In this document: positions 1 through 9,584 of the stretch, piece by piece
Numbering within the stretch: the stretch's first letter is position 1
How the letters are laid out: each line of letters begins with the position of its first letter
Assembly (NCBI RefSeq): GCF_021278025.1
Contig: NZ_JAIBHJ010000014.1
Span: 53,257-117,256 of the forward strand
DNA from: Motilimonas sp. E26
GTDB lineage: Bacteria; Pseudomonadota; Gammaproteobacteria; Enterobacterales; CBDFNC01
DNA: 64,000 nucleotides
Direction of reading: 5' to 3'
Program-made: the position numbers and the translations under genes
The notes under the pieces: model-generated
The model's database searches: none
Seen by the model: only the letters and a program-made list of their open reading frames with translations
Told to the model about the DNA's origin: nothing

Positions 1-603
1 CACACAACAAGCTTGAGTTAACTCCCGTACATTATGAGGTGGAATATCAGTCGCCATCCCCACTGCAATACCAGTAATGCCATTGAGTAATATATGGGGT
101 AAACGCGCAGGTAAAACCTTAGGCTCTTTCATGGTGCCATCAAAGTTAGGCGACCAATCACAGGTACCCGAACCTAACTCTGACAGTAGCACTTCCGAAA
201 ACTTAGATAATTTCGCTTCGGTGTAACGCATTGCTGCAAACGATTTAGGATCGTCAGGTGCACCCCAGTTACCTTGTCCATCAACTAATGGATAGCGGTA
301 CGAAAACGGCTGCGCCATCAGTACCATGGCTTCGTAACAAGCGCTGTCACCATGGGGATGGTATTTACCTAATACGTCACCCACAGTACGAGCTGATTTT
401 TTATATTTGGCATTGGCCGACAAACCCAGTTCGCTCATGGCGTAAATAATACGTCGTTGTACTGGTTTTAAACCATCGCCAATATGAGGCAAAGCGCGGT
501 CCATAATGACGTACATGGAATAGTTTAGGTAGGCTTGTTCGGTGAACTGCCGCAACGGCAGTTGCTCGACGCCATCTAAACTCATGTCAACGGCATCAGT
601 CAT
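1..603 (-). CDS. parC: DNA topoisomerase IV subunit A, N-terminal part (cut by window edge)
   Basis: ParC is the DNA breakage-reunion subunit of topoisomerase IV, which decatenates daughter chromosomes together with ParE. The 201 residues visible here match the winged-helix/tower start of the family. They include the catalytic tyrosine context [10 protein letters not shown] (Tyr127, equal to E. coli Tyr120) and the quinolone-resistance region [16 protein letters not shown]. The two positions usually mutated in resistance are the wild-type Ser87 and Glu91. The ATG at 603 is preceded by AAGGA seven bases upstream. The rest of the gene lies beyond position 1. parE lies upstream on the same strand with a GGDEF-EAL gene between them. 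Identification is firm. Confidence 0.97.
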   Translation of the reverse strand, partial: MTDAVDMSLDGVEQLPLRQFTEQAYLNYSMYVIMDRALPHIGDGLKPVQRRIIYAMSELGLSANAKYKKSARTVGDVLGKYHPHGDSACYEAMVLMAQPFSYRYPLVDGQGNWGAPDDPKSFAAMRYTEAKLSKFSEVLLSELGSGTCDWSPNFDGTMKEPKVLPARLPHILLNGITGIAVGMATDIPPHNVRELTQACCV

Positions 604-649
604 ATTGAATTCCTTAAGATAATTACTACTGCAAGAGCATGATGAAGAA

Positions 650-3025
650 CTAGTTTACTTGCTCAGGCCAAGCCATGTCAGGCGGCACCGGCTTACCGAT
701 ATAATACCCTTGGGAATAATCCACTCCGAAGGAAACCATCATGTCATGAATTTCTTTATTTTCTACAAACTCGGCAACCGTTTTGTGGCCAAAATTGTGA
801 GCAATGTTAATCAAGGCTTTGATAAACACTTGATCATCAGGTCGCTTCGGACAATCTTTAACAAACGAGCCGTCAATTTTAATGTAATCCAAAGGCAGGG
901 ATTTTAACGAATGAAACGAAGAATAACCAACCCCAAAATCATCAAGGGCGATTTCACAGCCTAATCCCTTAAGAACATTAATGTGTTCAACAGCTTGCAC
1001 TAAGTTAGACAATGCCGCTGTTTCCGTTATTTCAAAAATAATTTGACTGCCTTGTACACCACGCCTTTGCATTGCCTGTTTTATTTGCGCGATCACAGCT
1101 TCATCACTGAATGACTTGGCTGATAAGTTAATGGCGAGCCGCTGTTCAATGCCTCGCTCTTGATTAATCATGAGTTGGTCCAACGCCGCATTAATCACCC
1201 ACAAATCCAGCTGTGAAATATAACCATTTTTCTCAGCTGCTAAGATCAACTGATAAGGAGAGCGCAATATGCCTTCTTCGTCACGCACTCGTAGCAATAC
1301 TTCCCAGTGACGCACCTCTTCGCGTTGATTATCAAATAACGGTTGAAAATACAGGGTAAGCAACTGCTCTTCAATGGCGCGCTGCGCTTTCGCCAACCAG
1401 TACCAATCGTTGTTAACTTTAGTTCCGACATTTTCGCTGTGATAAATCGCTAAACGGTTTTTACCCAAATCTTTAGCTTGATACATTGCAATATCTGCTT
1501 TGGATAGCAGTTCTGAAATATCCGTGCCATGCTCAGGAGAAGCAACAATACCTATGCTGGCAGAGGCTTTGTGAATTTCTTTACGCCCAGCCACGCACAC
1601 TTCACCAATTAATTGCAAAATACGTTGACCGACAACTTCCGCCGCAGCTAAATCAATATCATTTAAAAATACCGCAAACTCATCCCCACTGACTCGAGCA
1701 AGTAATACGTTACTTGGCAGTAAGCGCTCTAACGTGGTCGATACTTGAGTGAGCATGGTATCGCCCGCTTTATGACCACTGATGTCGTTAACGTATTTAA
1801 AATTATCTAAGTCCATAAATAACAAGCAACCATTGGCATTATTACTTAGTCGCTTAGCTATTTCGGTGTTAAACATGCGACGATTCGGCAGTTCAGTGAG
1901 AGGGTCATGATTAACTAACCACTCTAACTCATTAGCACGTTGAGTGAGCTGACTTTCCAAAGTTTCTAATTGGTGAGATAAAGAAATACTAGCTTCACCT
2001 AACTCGTCAGACTCATCGGCAAACTGCTCTTGCTTACCTTGCTCTTCAACGATATGACGAAAGTCATGATGACGAGAAGTCGCCAATAAAGGCAATGATT
2101 GAATAACAGTACGGATCCGCTTTAAGGGTTTACGCAACAAATAAAGTAATAAAACGATAGCCAGAACCAGTGCGCCAAAGCCGTAAATAACGTTATTGTA
2201 AGTTGCACTACGTAGCAAATTAGCTAATTCATTTATATCATTAACAATGAGTAAATAAGCTTGACCAGATAGGTTTGTATTTTCAATTGGGTAACCACGA
2301 AACTCGTAGATCCTACCGTTTATATTGATATCCCCCTTTCCTTGTAGAATATCGGGCACATTTAAATGAGGAGTTAGCTGGTTGAAATCAAAATTGCGGA
2401 TACGTCGACTGAATACCAAATTAAGCGCTTGGTCAGACTTTTCTTCTAACAATATTTGAAAGCTGCGCACATCTGATTTAGATATCGGCGTCATTTGATG
2501 ATAAGGAAAAACAAAAATAAGGCTTTCACCAAAGCCAAATTGAGTTTCACTGCGTACCAACAGCTGACACGAATTGCGACAATAAACAAACCAATTGTCG
2601 GCATCGTCAACTTGCGCCAATGCGATCCAACTTCGGGTTTTATCATCTAATAACATCTCATTTGAGCTGGCCGTTACTTGTCCCTCAATATCCACTAACA
2701 ATAATGCCGATATAGGCAACGATTTACGTCCACTGACCTCTTTTACTATCTCTTTAAGTTCAACATTATTAGCAAGTCTTACTGCTCGTAGACGGTTACT
2801 GGATTTTATTTGGTTGGCGACTGAATCGACTCGGCTATATAGCTCTTCGTAGTAGGTAGAAATTTGATGCTGCTGGTAGCTGAAAACAACACGACGCTCC
2901 AACTGAAAGAAATTAGTCAAGTTGGTTAAATTAAGGTAGGTGTAGCCGCTGAAAATAAGCAATAAGAGCAAAAAGGTCACTCCCATTACTTTACTGCCCA
3001 AGCCTAAGCTATAGCTTTTCTTCAA
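650..3025 (-). CDS. Membrane GGDEF-EAL cyclic-di-GMP protein
   Basis: Bifunctional-type cyclic-di-GMP protein of about 791 residues. A transmembrane helix near residues 12-32 and a second near 275-297 bracket a periplasmic region I do not recognise. A HAMP-like linker, a GGDEF domain and an EAL domain follow. The GGDEF signature reads RVSGDEF, a tolerated SGDEF variant, with no RxxD inhibitory site five residues before it. The EAL signature is EVLLR, and the other EAL catalytic motifs are present: [34 protein letters not shown] and QGYYIGKP. Phosphodiesterase activity is therefore plausible, while cyclase activity is uncertain. I prefer the TTG at 3025, because AGGGA lies six bases upstream; an earlier TTG at 3031 abuts that site. 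The gene sits between parE and parC on their strand. Confidence 0.9.
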   Translation of the reverse strand: MKKSYSLGLGSKVMGVTFLLLLLIFSGYTYLNLTNLTNFFQLERRVVFSYQQHQISTYYEELYSRVDSVANQIKSSNRLRAVRLANNVELKEIVKEVSGRKSLPISALLLVDIEGQVTASSNEMLLDDKTRSWIALAQVDDADNWFVYCRNSCQLLVRSETQFGFGESLIFVFPYHQMTPISKSDVRSFQILLEEKSDQALNLVFSRRIRNFDFNQLTPHLNVPDILQGKGDININGRIYEFRGYPIENTNLSGQAYLLIVNDINELANLLRSATYNNVIYGFGALVLAIVLLLYLLRKPLKRIRTVIQSLPLLATSRHHDFRHIVEEQGKQEQFADESDELGEASISLSHQLETLESQLTQRANELEWLVNHDPLTELPNRRMFNTEIAKRLSNNANGCLLFMDLDNFKYVNDISGHKAGDTMLTQVSTTLERLLPSNVLLARVSGDEFAVFLNDIDLAAAEVVGQRILQLIGEVCVAGRKEIHKASASIGIVASPEHGTDISELLSKADIAMYQAKDLGKNRLAIYHSENVGTKVNNDWYWLAKAQRAIEEQLLTLYFQPLFDNQREEVRHWEVLLRVRDEEGILRSPYQLILAAEKNGYISQLDLWVINAALDQLMINQERGIEQRLAINLSAKSFSDEAVIAQIKQAMQRRGVQGSQIIFEITETAALSNLVQAVEHINVLKGLGCEIALDDFGVGYSSFHSLKSLPLDYIKIDGSFVKDCPKRPDDQVFIKALINIAHNFGHKTVAEFVENKEIHDMMVSFGVDYSQGYYIGKPVPPDMAWPEQVN

Positions 3026-3354
3026 AACCAATCCCTATTAAGCACATAAATGTTTCGCCAGAAATAAGCAACGAGAATCATGACTGTCAATGTCATAGAA
3101 ATACGCAGGCAAACAAGTTGAATAAATCCAGACCATAGAAAAATTCTAGCTACATCAATACGCTTTGCATAGCTACAAAATCACAGAATTAGCCATAATG
3201 ACAAAGATAATATGATGTGATTGATTATTTTGTATTTGTTTTGAGCAAATTGTTCTTTTAATGATATTTTAATTGATAAAAATAGCGTGGGAGGGAAGTA
3301 AAGGGGAATGAATTCCCCCTTCTTATGATTTAGAGAATGTTAGGTAAAAAGCTG

Positions 3355-5253
3355 TTAATCCTCAAAAATAGCAGAAGCCATATCACCTTTGGTTTCTAGC
3401 CAGTCACGGCGATCAGAGGAACGTTTTTTCGCCAATAGCATATCCATTAATTGCATGGTTGCTTCAGCGTCATCAACCGTTAATTGCACTAAACGACGAG
3501 TATTTGGATCCATGGTCGTTTCACGCAATTGCAATGGGTTCATTTCACCCAAGCCTTTAAAGCGTTGCACGTTGACTTTGCCTCGCTTTTTCTCGGCTTC
3601 AATGCGATCTAATATGCCATTTTTTTCATCTTCATCTAAAGCGTAATACACGTCTTTACCGACATCGATACGATACAGTGGCGGCATGGCAACATAAACA
3701 TGCCCAGCATTAACCAACGCGCGAAAATGGCGTACAAATAAGGCACACAGCAAGGTTGCAATATGCAGCCCATCTGAGTCAGCATCGGCCAAAATACATA
3801 TTTTGCCATAGCGTAATCCAGATAAATCCTCAGAGTCAGGATCGAGACCGATTGCTACCGAGATGTCATGAACTTCTTGAGAGGCAAGCACTTGGCCAGC
3901 TTCAACTTCCCAAGTATTAAGAATTTTACCTCGCAGCGGCATGATGGCTTGAATGTCACGATCCCGAGCTTGTTTTGCACTGCCGCCAGCTGAGTCCCCT
4001 TCCACTAAAAATAACTCACCGCGCATCGGGTCTTGACTTGAACAATCAGTCAGTTTGCCCGGCAAGGCTGGGCCTTGGGTGACTTTTTTACGTGCGATTT
4101 TTTTGCTTTGGCGTAAACGGCGCTGCGCGTTGTTAATGCACACTTCCGCTAATTGTTCTGCAATATCGGTATTGCTGTTTAACCATAAGCTAAATGCGTC
4201 TTTTACTACACCAGAAACAAATGCCGCACATTGACGTGAGGATAAACGCTCTTTGGTTTGGCCAGCAAACTGTGGGTCTTGGATCTTAACGGATAAGATG
4301 TAAGCACACCGATCCCAAATATCATCGGCAGTTAGCTTCACTCCCCGTGGTACTAAATTTCTAAATTCACAAAACTCACGCATCGCCTCTAGCAAGCCTT
4401 GGCGTAACCCATTAACGTGGGTGCCACCCTGAGCTGTAGGGATCAAATTGACATAGCTTTCTGTGATTAAATCACCGCCTTCCGGCAACCAACACAAAGC
4501 CCAGTCTGCAGCCTCACTATTGGCTGAAAAAGCGCCTACAAATGGTGTATCTGGTAAGCTTGGCCACTCCTTTACCGCTTCAATTAAGTAATCAGTTAAA
4601 CCATCTTGGTAGCACCATTCATGCTCGTCTTTGTTAACTTTATCCTTAAACTTAATGTTTAAACCTGGACACAAAACAGCTTTAGCTTTTAAGTTATGTC
4701 GTAAACGCGAAACGGAGAACTTTCCGGAATCAAAATAGCTCACATCTGGCCAAAAATGCACACTGGTGCCCGTATTGCGTTTACCGCAAGTGCCGGTGAT
4801 GGTTAACTCTTCAACTTTGTTACCATTCTCAAAAGCTATTTCATACACTTGCCCATCACGACGTATCGCTACCTCAACCCGCTTTGATAGAGCGTTAACA
4901 ACAGATATACCCACACCGTGTAAACCACCCGAAAACTGATAGTTTTTCCCCGAAAATTTGCCGCCAGCATGAAGTTTACAAAATATTAACTCTACCCCTG
5001 AAATCCCCTCTTCTGGGTGAATGTCCACTGGCATGCCGCGGCCATCATCGATGACTTCTAATGAATGATCGTCATGTAATATCACCGTGATACTGCTGGC
5101 ATGACCCGCTAAAGCTTCATCGACACTGTTATCAATGACCTCTTGGCCTAAGTGGTTCGGTCGTTGGGTGTCGGTGTACATGCCGGGACGGCGACGAACA
5201 GGCTCAAGGCCATTTAATACTTCTATGGCTTCGGAGTTATACTGATTACTCAT
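3355..5253 (-). CDS. parE: DNA topoisomerase IV subunit B (ATPase)
   Basis: ParE supplies ATP hydrolysis and the TOPRIM metal site for topoisomerase IV. At 632 residues it has the usual length. The GHKL ATPase motifs are visible (DDGRGMP near residue 71, LHGVGISVVNALS near 111). The TOPRIM motifs follow (EGDSAGGSAKQARDR near 420 and DADSDGLHIATLL near 490), and the C-terminal KRFKGLGEMNP-type stretch is intact. It starts only 10 bp after the stop of yqiA, so it probably ends the nudF-yqiB-cpdA-yqiA-parE transcription unit, an order known from E. coli. Confidence 0.97.
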   Translation of the reverse strand: MSNQYNSEAIEVLNGLEPVRRRPGMYTDTQRPNHLGQEVIDNSVDEALAGHASSITVILHDDHSLEVIDDGRGMPVDIHPEEGISGVELIFCKLHAGGKFSGKNYQFSGGLHGVGISVVNALSKRVEVAIRRDGQVYEIAFENGNKVEELTITGTCGKRNTGTSVHFWPDVSYFDSGKFSVSRLRHNLKAKAVLCPGLNIKFKDKVNKDEHEWCYQDGLTDYLIEAVKEWPSLPDTPFVGAFSANSEAADWALCWLPEGGDLITESYVNLIPTAQGGTHVNGLRQGLLEAMREFCEFRNLVPRGVKLTADDIWDRCAYILSVKIQDPQFAGQTKERLSSRQCAAFVSGVVKDAFSLWLNSNTDIAEQLAEVCINNAQRRLRQSKKIARKKVTQGPALPGKLTDCSSQDPMRGELFLVEGDSAGGSAKQARDRDIQAIMPLRGKILNTWEVEAGQVLASQEVHDISVAIGLDPDSEDLSGLRYGKICILADADSDGLHIATLLCALFVRHFRALVNAGHVYVAMPPLYRIDVGKDVYYALDEDEKNGILDRIEAEKKRGKVNVQRFKGLGEMNPLQLRETTMDPNTRRLVQLTVDDAEATMQLMDMLLAKKRSSDRRDWLETKGDMASAIFED

Positions 5254-5263
5254 TGAATTTCCG

Positions 5264-5842
5264 TTACAAATCTAAAAATCGAAGGACAGGATCCAAATAG
5301 CGTTCGAAACCAATAAAAGAATGGTCCCCGCCTTGCTCTATGGTTGTTTTACTTAGTTGATGTTTATTCACAGCTTGCCGATAATCGAGTATCTCATCTC
5401 CCATCTGCGTTAATAGCCAAAGCCGCTCGGGATGCGTTACAGGCTCCACCTCAAGGGATTTAAGGTCTGCCATGTGTTCAATAGTCAGAGTATAAACTTG
5501 TTCGGTGTACGGGTGGGTATTTTCACCTAAATAATCCACTAATAATTCATATGGCCGTACCGCAGGGTTAATCAGTACCGCATTGGCGCCAAATTCAGCG
5601 CTCGCTTTAGTGACTAAATACCCTCCCAAAGAACTGCCAATGAAGCCTAACTTATGACCGGGGTAACGCGCCACAATGGATTCAATCAGAGCCCAAGCTT
5701 GAAGCGGGAAGCAAGGCATTTGTGGACATTCAAAAATAATGTCCGGCCGCTGCTGCGCAACATATTGCTTCATCTGTTGCACTTTCTGCGACAATGGTGA
5801 ACTATGAAAGCCGTGAATGTAGATGAGTACTGGCGCCAGCAT
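5264..5842 (-). CDS. yqiA: YqiA-type alpha/beta-hydrolase (esterase)
   Basis: Small alpha/beta hydrolase of 192 residues in the YqiA family, whose E. coli member is an esterase acting on short acyl esters. The start shows the oxyanion-hole motif YIHGFHSSP. The nucleophile elbow is GFIGSSLGGY, and the last third carries the acid and histidine context QGGDHSFIGFERY. The start codon overlaps the cpdA stop as TAATG, implying translational coupling. The physiological substrate is not known from sequence. Confidence 0.93.
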   Translation of the reverse strand: MLAPVLIYIHGFHSSPLSQKVQQMKQYVAQQRPDIIFECPQMPCFPLQAWALIESIVARYPGHKLGFIGSSLGGYLVTKASAEFGANAVLINPAVRPYELLVDYLGENTHPYTEQVYTLTIEHMADLKSLEVEPVTHPERLWLLTQMGDEILDYRQAVNKHQLSKTTIEQGGDHSFIGFERYLDPVLRFLDL

Positions 5843-6669
5843 TAATAGCCTGTGGCGTCAGCATCGCCTGAATAAAAAGCACCATTTAATCTGTGTACCT
5901 GAGTGTCAATATTGCCATTTGGCAATAAAGCAAGGTAACGCCAACCAGGCCCTTGCTTGTCTAAAGCAAACTCATCTGAATTAGGCTTAAATTGAATGCA
6001 GGTTGACGGCGTGGCCAACAAACGTAATTGATCGTATTGCTGGTCCATCTCTTGATGAATATGACCACAAAGCAATCCTTTTACTTGTTGGTATTGACCT
6101 AATAGATCAAACAGTTCGTCGGCATTTTTCAAATCATGTTGATCCAGCCAAGCACAACCTGCGGGTATTGCATGGTGATGCAATAAAACTAACGCATATT
6201 TTTCTGGATATTCGTCCAAGGCCGTTTTTAACATTTCGAGCTGCGCGGTGCTTAATTGGCCATGTGGCACACCCATTACCTGGGTATCCAACAAAATCAC
6301 TTGCCAATATTCAGAGACTAGCTGCTTAGCAGGAGCAATGCCCGCTTGGTCAAATGCCGACATCATCGCTGGTTGAAAGTCATGGTTACCCGGTAACCAA
6401 AAACAGGGCTCAGAAAGGTTTTGCATCTGCTCAGCAAACAGCGCATAAGATTCTGAGCTGTGGTCTTGAGAAATGTCTCCCGTTGCCAATACCGCCTGAA
6501 TCGATCTTTTTTGCGCAGCCACTTCACCCATTACAGCTAAAAAGCTGTCACGAGTATTCACACCTAATAACTCGCCTTCAGGCTTCCCGAAAAGGTGGGT
6601 ATCAGTAATTTGTAAAAAAGTTAATACCCCATCGGCATCAACGTCTAACTGGGTTTTATTTTGAGTCAT
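5842..6669 (-). CDS. cpdA: 3',5'-cyclic-AMP phosphodiesterase
   Basis: Calcineurin-like metallophosphoesterase that hydrolyses cAMP and so tunes CRP signalling. Metal-ligand motifs are clear: QITDTHLF (DxH), ATGDISQD (GDxxxD), LPGNHDF (GNHD), LLHHHAIP and CGHIHQE (GHxH). The ATG at 6669 gives 275 residues, which is the E. coli CpdA length. An upstream ATG at 6708 would add 13 residues and lie deeper inside yqiB, so I consider it less likely; neither has a strong Shine-Dalgarno. The chosen start overlaps the yqiB stop by 14 bp, and the gene ends in a TAATG overlap with yqiA. Confidence 0.95.
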   Translation of the reverse strand: MTQNKTQLDVDADGVLTFLQITDTHLFGKPEGELLGVNTRDSFLAVMGEVAAQKRSIQAVLATGDISQDHSSESYALFAEQMQNLSEPCFWLPGNHDFQPAMMSAFDQAGIAPAKQLVSEYWQVILLDTQVMGVPHGQLSTAQLEMLKTALDEYPEKYALVLLHHHAIPAGCAWLDQHDLKNADELFDLLGQYQQVKGLLCGHIHQEMDQQYDQLRLLATPSTCIQFKPNSDEFALDKQGPGWRYLALLPNGNIDTQVHRLNGAFYSGDADATGY

Positions 6670-7111
6670 TAGCTTTGAATATTTGTTGGCGGCAATAGCC
6701 ATGTTCAATACAAAACTTCAACCAATCTGCCAAAAACAAATTCACTTGAAGCTTTTCATCCTTGTGATGCATTTTATCATTCGGGTAATCATATTTCGGC
6801 TGTAAATGAAAAATATGCTGACTAGCACACACTTCGGCGAGTTTTGCATCGTGATAAAGTCGTATACGGACGATCGGGGTCATAAAATCAGGCTGATTTT
6901 CACATGACTGACGCATCCTTAACAAGCTGGTGTAAGGGCTTTGTTCCAAAACATCGATCTGATAGTCAATATTTTGTCCTGCTGAAAAGGAATAACATTG
7001 GCGGCGCGCAAAACTTGCCGGCAATAGTTTAATTAATTGCAGGTAATTCGTTTCACATAAGCGCATAAAGCGTGATAAATCAGGCGTGTATTTTTTAACC
7101 ACTATGCCCAC
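6656..7111 (-). CDS. yqiB: YqiB family protein (DUF1249)
   Basis: A 151-residue soluble protein of the DUF1249/YqiB family, function unknown, conserved between nudF and cpdA in gammaproteobacteria. It is recognised by its position and the family pattern YTPDLSRFMRLCETNYLQL at the start. It begins with GTG at 7111 immediately after the TGA of nudF, with a G-rich stretch just upstream inside nudF acting as a ribosome site. No catalytic motif is evident. The tight packing suggests co-translation with nudF and cpdA. Confidence 0.9.
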   Translation of the reverse strand: MGIVVKKYTPDLSRFMRLCETNYLQLIKLLPASFARRQCYSFSAGQNIDYQIDVLEQSPYTSLLRMRQSCENQPDFMTPIVRIRLYHDAKLAEVCASQHIFHLQPKYDYPNDKMHHKDEKLQVNLFLADWLKFCIEHGYCRQQIFKANDSK

Positions 7112-7744
7112 TCACGACCCCCATTCTGCTGTTACTTGATCAAAATTTAGTGCTAACCACTGTAAAGCTATCACAGTTGCCGCATTATTTATAACGCCTT
7201 GTTGCAACAGTTTCATTGCACCGCTGCGAGATATCACTTGCACCCGAATATCCTCGCCTTCATCAGCAAGGCCATGCAAACCACTGGCTTGACTTGAATC
7301 CACCTCAGCTAAAAACAACTCTAGCCGCTCAGTTGAACCACCTGGGCTAGCTAAATAACTTAGCATCGGCATCATTCTTCCAGGCGTCACCCCCGCTTCC
7401 TCTACCGCCTCTCTGCGCACTACTTCATCCGGTGCCTCACCAGGCTCGATAATGCCCGCCACCATTTCCAATAGCCAAGGATTGTCACAAGTCTCCAATG
7501 CGCCAAAACGAAATTGTTCAACCAACACCAACTTATCACGAGGTAAATCATATAACAGCACAGCCGCAGCATGGCCACGCTCAAAAACTTCCCGCTCAAT
7601 TTCAGCACTCCAACCTCCGGCAAATAAGCGATGCTTAAAGCGGTAGCTATTGGCTTTAAAAAAGCCTTTATATAGGCTTTTTTGGCTTAAAATCTCCACA
7701 TCATTACGATTAAATGTGTTTTTTTGCTGATTATTATCACTCAT
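7112..7744 (-). CDS. nudF: ADP-ribose pyrophosphatase (Nudix)
   Basis: Nudix hydrolase of 210 residues that cleaves ADP-ribose to AMP and ribose-5-phosphate. The Nudix box is complete: GIIEPGEAPDEVV followed by RREAVEEAGV fits Gx5Ex7REUxEExGU. The upstream VEQFRFGA and downstream YLASPGGSTERLELFLAEV stretches are typical of NudF rather than a generic Nudix protein. It is the first gene of the nudF-yqiB-cpdA-yqiA-parE unit and is transcribed divergently from tolC across a 198-bp gap that should hold both promoters. Confidence 0.95.
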   Translation of the reverse strand: MSDNNQQKNTFNRNDVEILSQKSLYKGFFKANSYRFKHRLFAGGWSAEIEREVFERGHAAAVLLYDLPRDKLVLVEQFRFGALETCDNPWLLEMVAGIIEPGEAPDEVVRREAVEEAGVTPGRMMPMLSYLASPGGSTERLELFLAEVDSSQASGLHGLADEGEDIRVQVISRSGAMKLLQQGVINNAATVIALQWLALNFDQVTAEWGS

Positions 7745-7942
7745 GATTTACTTAATCCCGAAAAGCTTGATATTGTTAACAATAAATTCTTACATTAGAG
7801 CCAAAACGATACGCTATCATAGTGCTTTAGACCAAGCATCTATGAGAAGTCATTGATAAACGTTTAGCGGTTCATCCATGCACTTCATTCATCGTAGCCA
7901 GTGGCCATTTAATTATCTCAGATATAAATAGGAAAAGTTGAA

Positions 7943-9265
7943 ATGAAACGAACCTTACTCAGTATCGCTACTTTAGTGGGTTTATATAGCCTAAGTAGTT
8001 TAGCCCTTGCCGATGACATTCAACAAATTTATGAACAAGCTAAAACTAAAGACCCCTTGATCTTACAAGCACTGGCCAACCGCGATTCTGCATTTGAGAA
8101 AATAAACGAAAGCCGCGCCAGCTTATTACCGCAAATAGGTTTAGGTCTTAGTGCAGGTTACACTGTAACGAACAAAAATGATGCCGGCACCAAAAGTGAC
8201 CTTGGTGGCCAAGTTCAACTAAGTCAGGCGCTTTACCGTGAAGATTACTGGACCACATTAACCTTAACCGAAAAAGCCGCTACTCAAGCCGATACCATTT
8301 ACGGCAGCCAAGCACAGCAACTGATTCTACGTACCTCAAAAGCGTACTTTGATGTACTGCGTGCAAAAGACGCTTTATCTGCGGTTGAAGCAAACAAGCG
8401 TGCTGTTGCTCGTCAACTAGAACAAACTAAGCAACGCTTTGAGGTTGGCCTAACTGCAATTACCGACGTACATGAAGCGCAAGCGGAGCATGACCGCACC
8501 TTAGCCAATGAAATTCAAGCGCGCAATGCTCTTACCAACAGCTATGAAGCACTGCGTGAGCTAACGGGGGTTGAAGTACGTGAAATCAACGAACTAAATA
8601 TCGAGCGTTTTAGCCCGATTATGCCAGAAGGTAACTCTGCACTCTGGCTAACCAAAGCCGAAAACGAAAACTTACAACTGCACACTCAGCGTATTGCCAA
8701 AGACATAGCTAAAACACAAATTGAGTTAGCTGAAACGGGTAACTCTCCGACGGTTGATTTTGTTGCTGGCGTGGGGGTAAATAACTCAAACTACAAAAAC
8801 AACAACCCAAGCGACGGCTCATTAAGTAGCGGCAACATAGGCGTTAACTTCAATATGCCACTTTACACTGGTGGCGCAGTAACGTCTCGTGTCAAACAAG
8901 CGCAATTTAACTATGTTGCTGCGAGCGAAGAGTTAGAACGTATTTACCGTAACGTTCAAACTGAAATTCGCAGTAACTACAACAACGTAGGCGCAGCAAT
9001 CAGTACAATCAAAGCTTATGAACAAACAGTTGTTTCTTCAGAAAGTGCGTTAAAAGCAACGGAAGCTGGTTTTGAAGTGGGCACTCGTACCATTGTTGAT
9101 GTCCTCGATGCCACTCGTAAGCTGTATGAATCGAAAGACTTATTATCAAACGCTCGCTACGATTACATTCTAAGTATGCTTAACCTTAAATTTGCAGCGG
9201 GTGATTTATCTGAAATAGATATCGCGACCATCAATTCTGGCCTGCAGTCGCCAACAAGCAACTAA
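7943..9265 (+). CDS. tolC: TolC outer-membrane channel protein
   Basis: Outer-membrane efflux and type I secretion channel of 440 residues, working as a trimer with inner-membrane pumps. A Sec signal peptide of about 23 residues ends at ALA before DDIQQIYEQAKTKDP. Two outer-membrane efflux repeats follow, with the family pattern RASLLPQIGL early and GVNFNMPLYTGGAV at the start of the second repeat. An AGGA ribosome site precedes the ATG. A perfect hairpin terminator follows the stop codon. Divergence from nudF is the classic enterobacterial arrangement. Confidence 0.96.
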   Translation: MKRTLLSIATLVGLYSLSSLALADDIQQIYEQAKTKDPLILQALANRDSAFEKINESRASLLPQIGLGLSAGYTVTNKNDAGTKSDLGGQVQLSQALYREDYWTTLTLTEKAATQADTIYGSQAQQLILRTSKAYFDVLRAKDALSAVEANKRAVARQLEQTKQRFEVGLTAITDVHEAQAEHDRTLANEIQARNALTNSYEALRELTGVEVREINELNIERFSPIMPEGNSALWLTKAENENLQLHTQRIAKDIAKTQIELAETGNSPTVDFVAGVGVNNSNYKNNNPSDGSLSSGNIGVNFNMPLYTGGAVTSRVKQAQFNYVAASEELERIYRNVQTEIRSNYNNVGAAISTIKAYEQTVVSSESALKATEAGFEVGTRTIVDVLDATRKLYESKDLLSNARYDYILSMLNLKFAAGDLSEIDIATINSGLQSPTSN

Positions 9266-9282
9266 GTTAGTTCATCAGAAAC

Positions 9283-9308
9283 AAAAAACCCGCCGCGGCG
9301 GGTTTTTT
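9283..9308. terminator. Bidirectional intrinsic terminator, tolC / hldE
   Basis: Perfect 26-bp palindrome: six A, a CCCGCCG arm, its complement CGGCGGG and six T. It lies 17 bp after the tolC stop. Because it is symmetric it can also end the convergent hldE transcript after that transcript reads through the extra repeats. Confidence 0.92.
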
Positions 9309-9356
9309 ATTGGTGTGCCTTCAATGGCTATTAGTTTTAATCATTGAAAAATTTTA

Positions 9357-9584
9357 GCCTCGCTCGTTACGAATAGTTTTGATTATTTCAGTTGTTGAGC
9401 AACCATCTTCAACGATTACAATGACCAATTTTAGAAATTTTCGCCTCGCTCGTTACGAATAGTTTTGATTATTTCAGTGGTTGAGCAACTATCTTCAGCG
9501 ATTACAATGACCAATTTTAGAAATTTTCGCCTCGCTCGTTACGAATAGTTTTGATTATTTCAGTGGTTGAGCAACCATCTTCAA
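9357..9584. repeat. 86-bp tandem repeat copying the 3' end of hldE (2.65 copies)
   Basis: Three direct copies start at 9357, 9443 and 9529, with a period of exactly 86 bp. The copy at 9529 is the real hldE end; the two downstream copies are outside the gene. The two full copies differ at three positions. On the minus strand each copy would encode [15 protein letters not shown], but because 86 is not a multiple of three the extra copies are out of the HldE frame. The unit is about 66 bp of hldE plus about 20 bp of linker. There is no spacer between copies, so this is not a CRISPR array. Confidence 0.95.

Noticed and set aside
3303..3318. GGGGAATGAATTCCCC palindrome downstream of parE
   Set aside because: The stem has almost no loop and no T run follows on the parE strand, so I did not call a terminator.
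9357..9584. CRISPR-like array
   Set aside because: The 86-bp units are contiguous with no spacers and derive from hldE.
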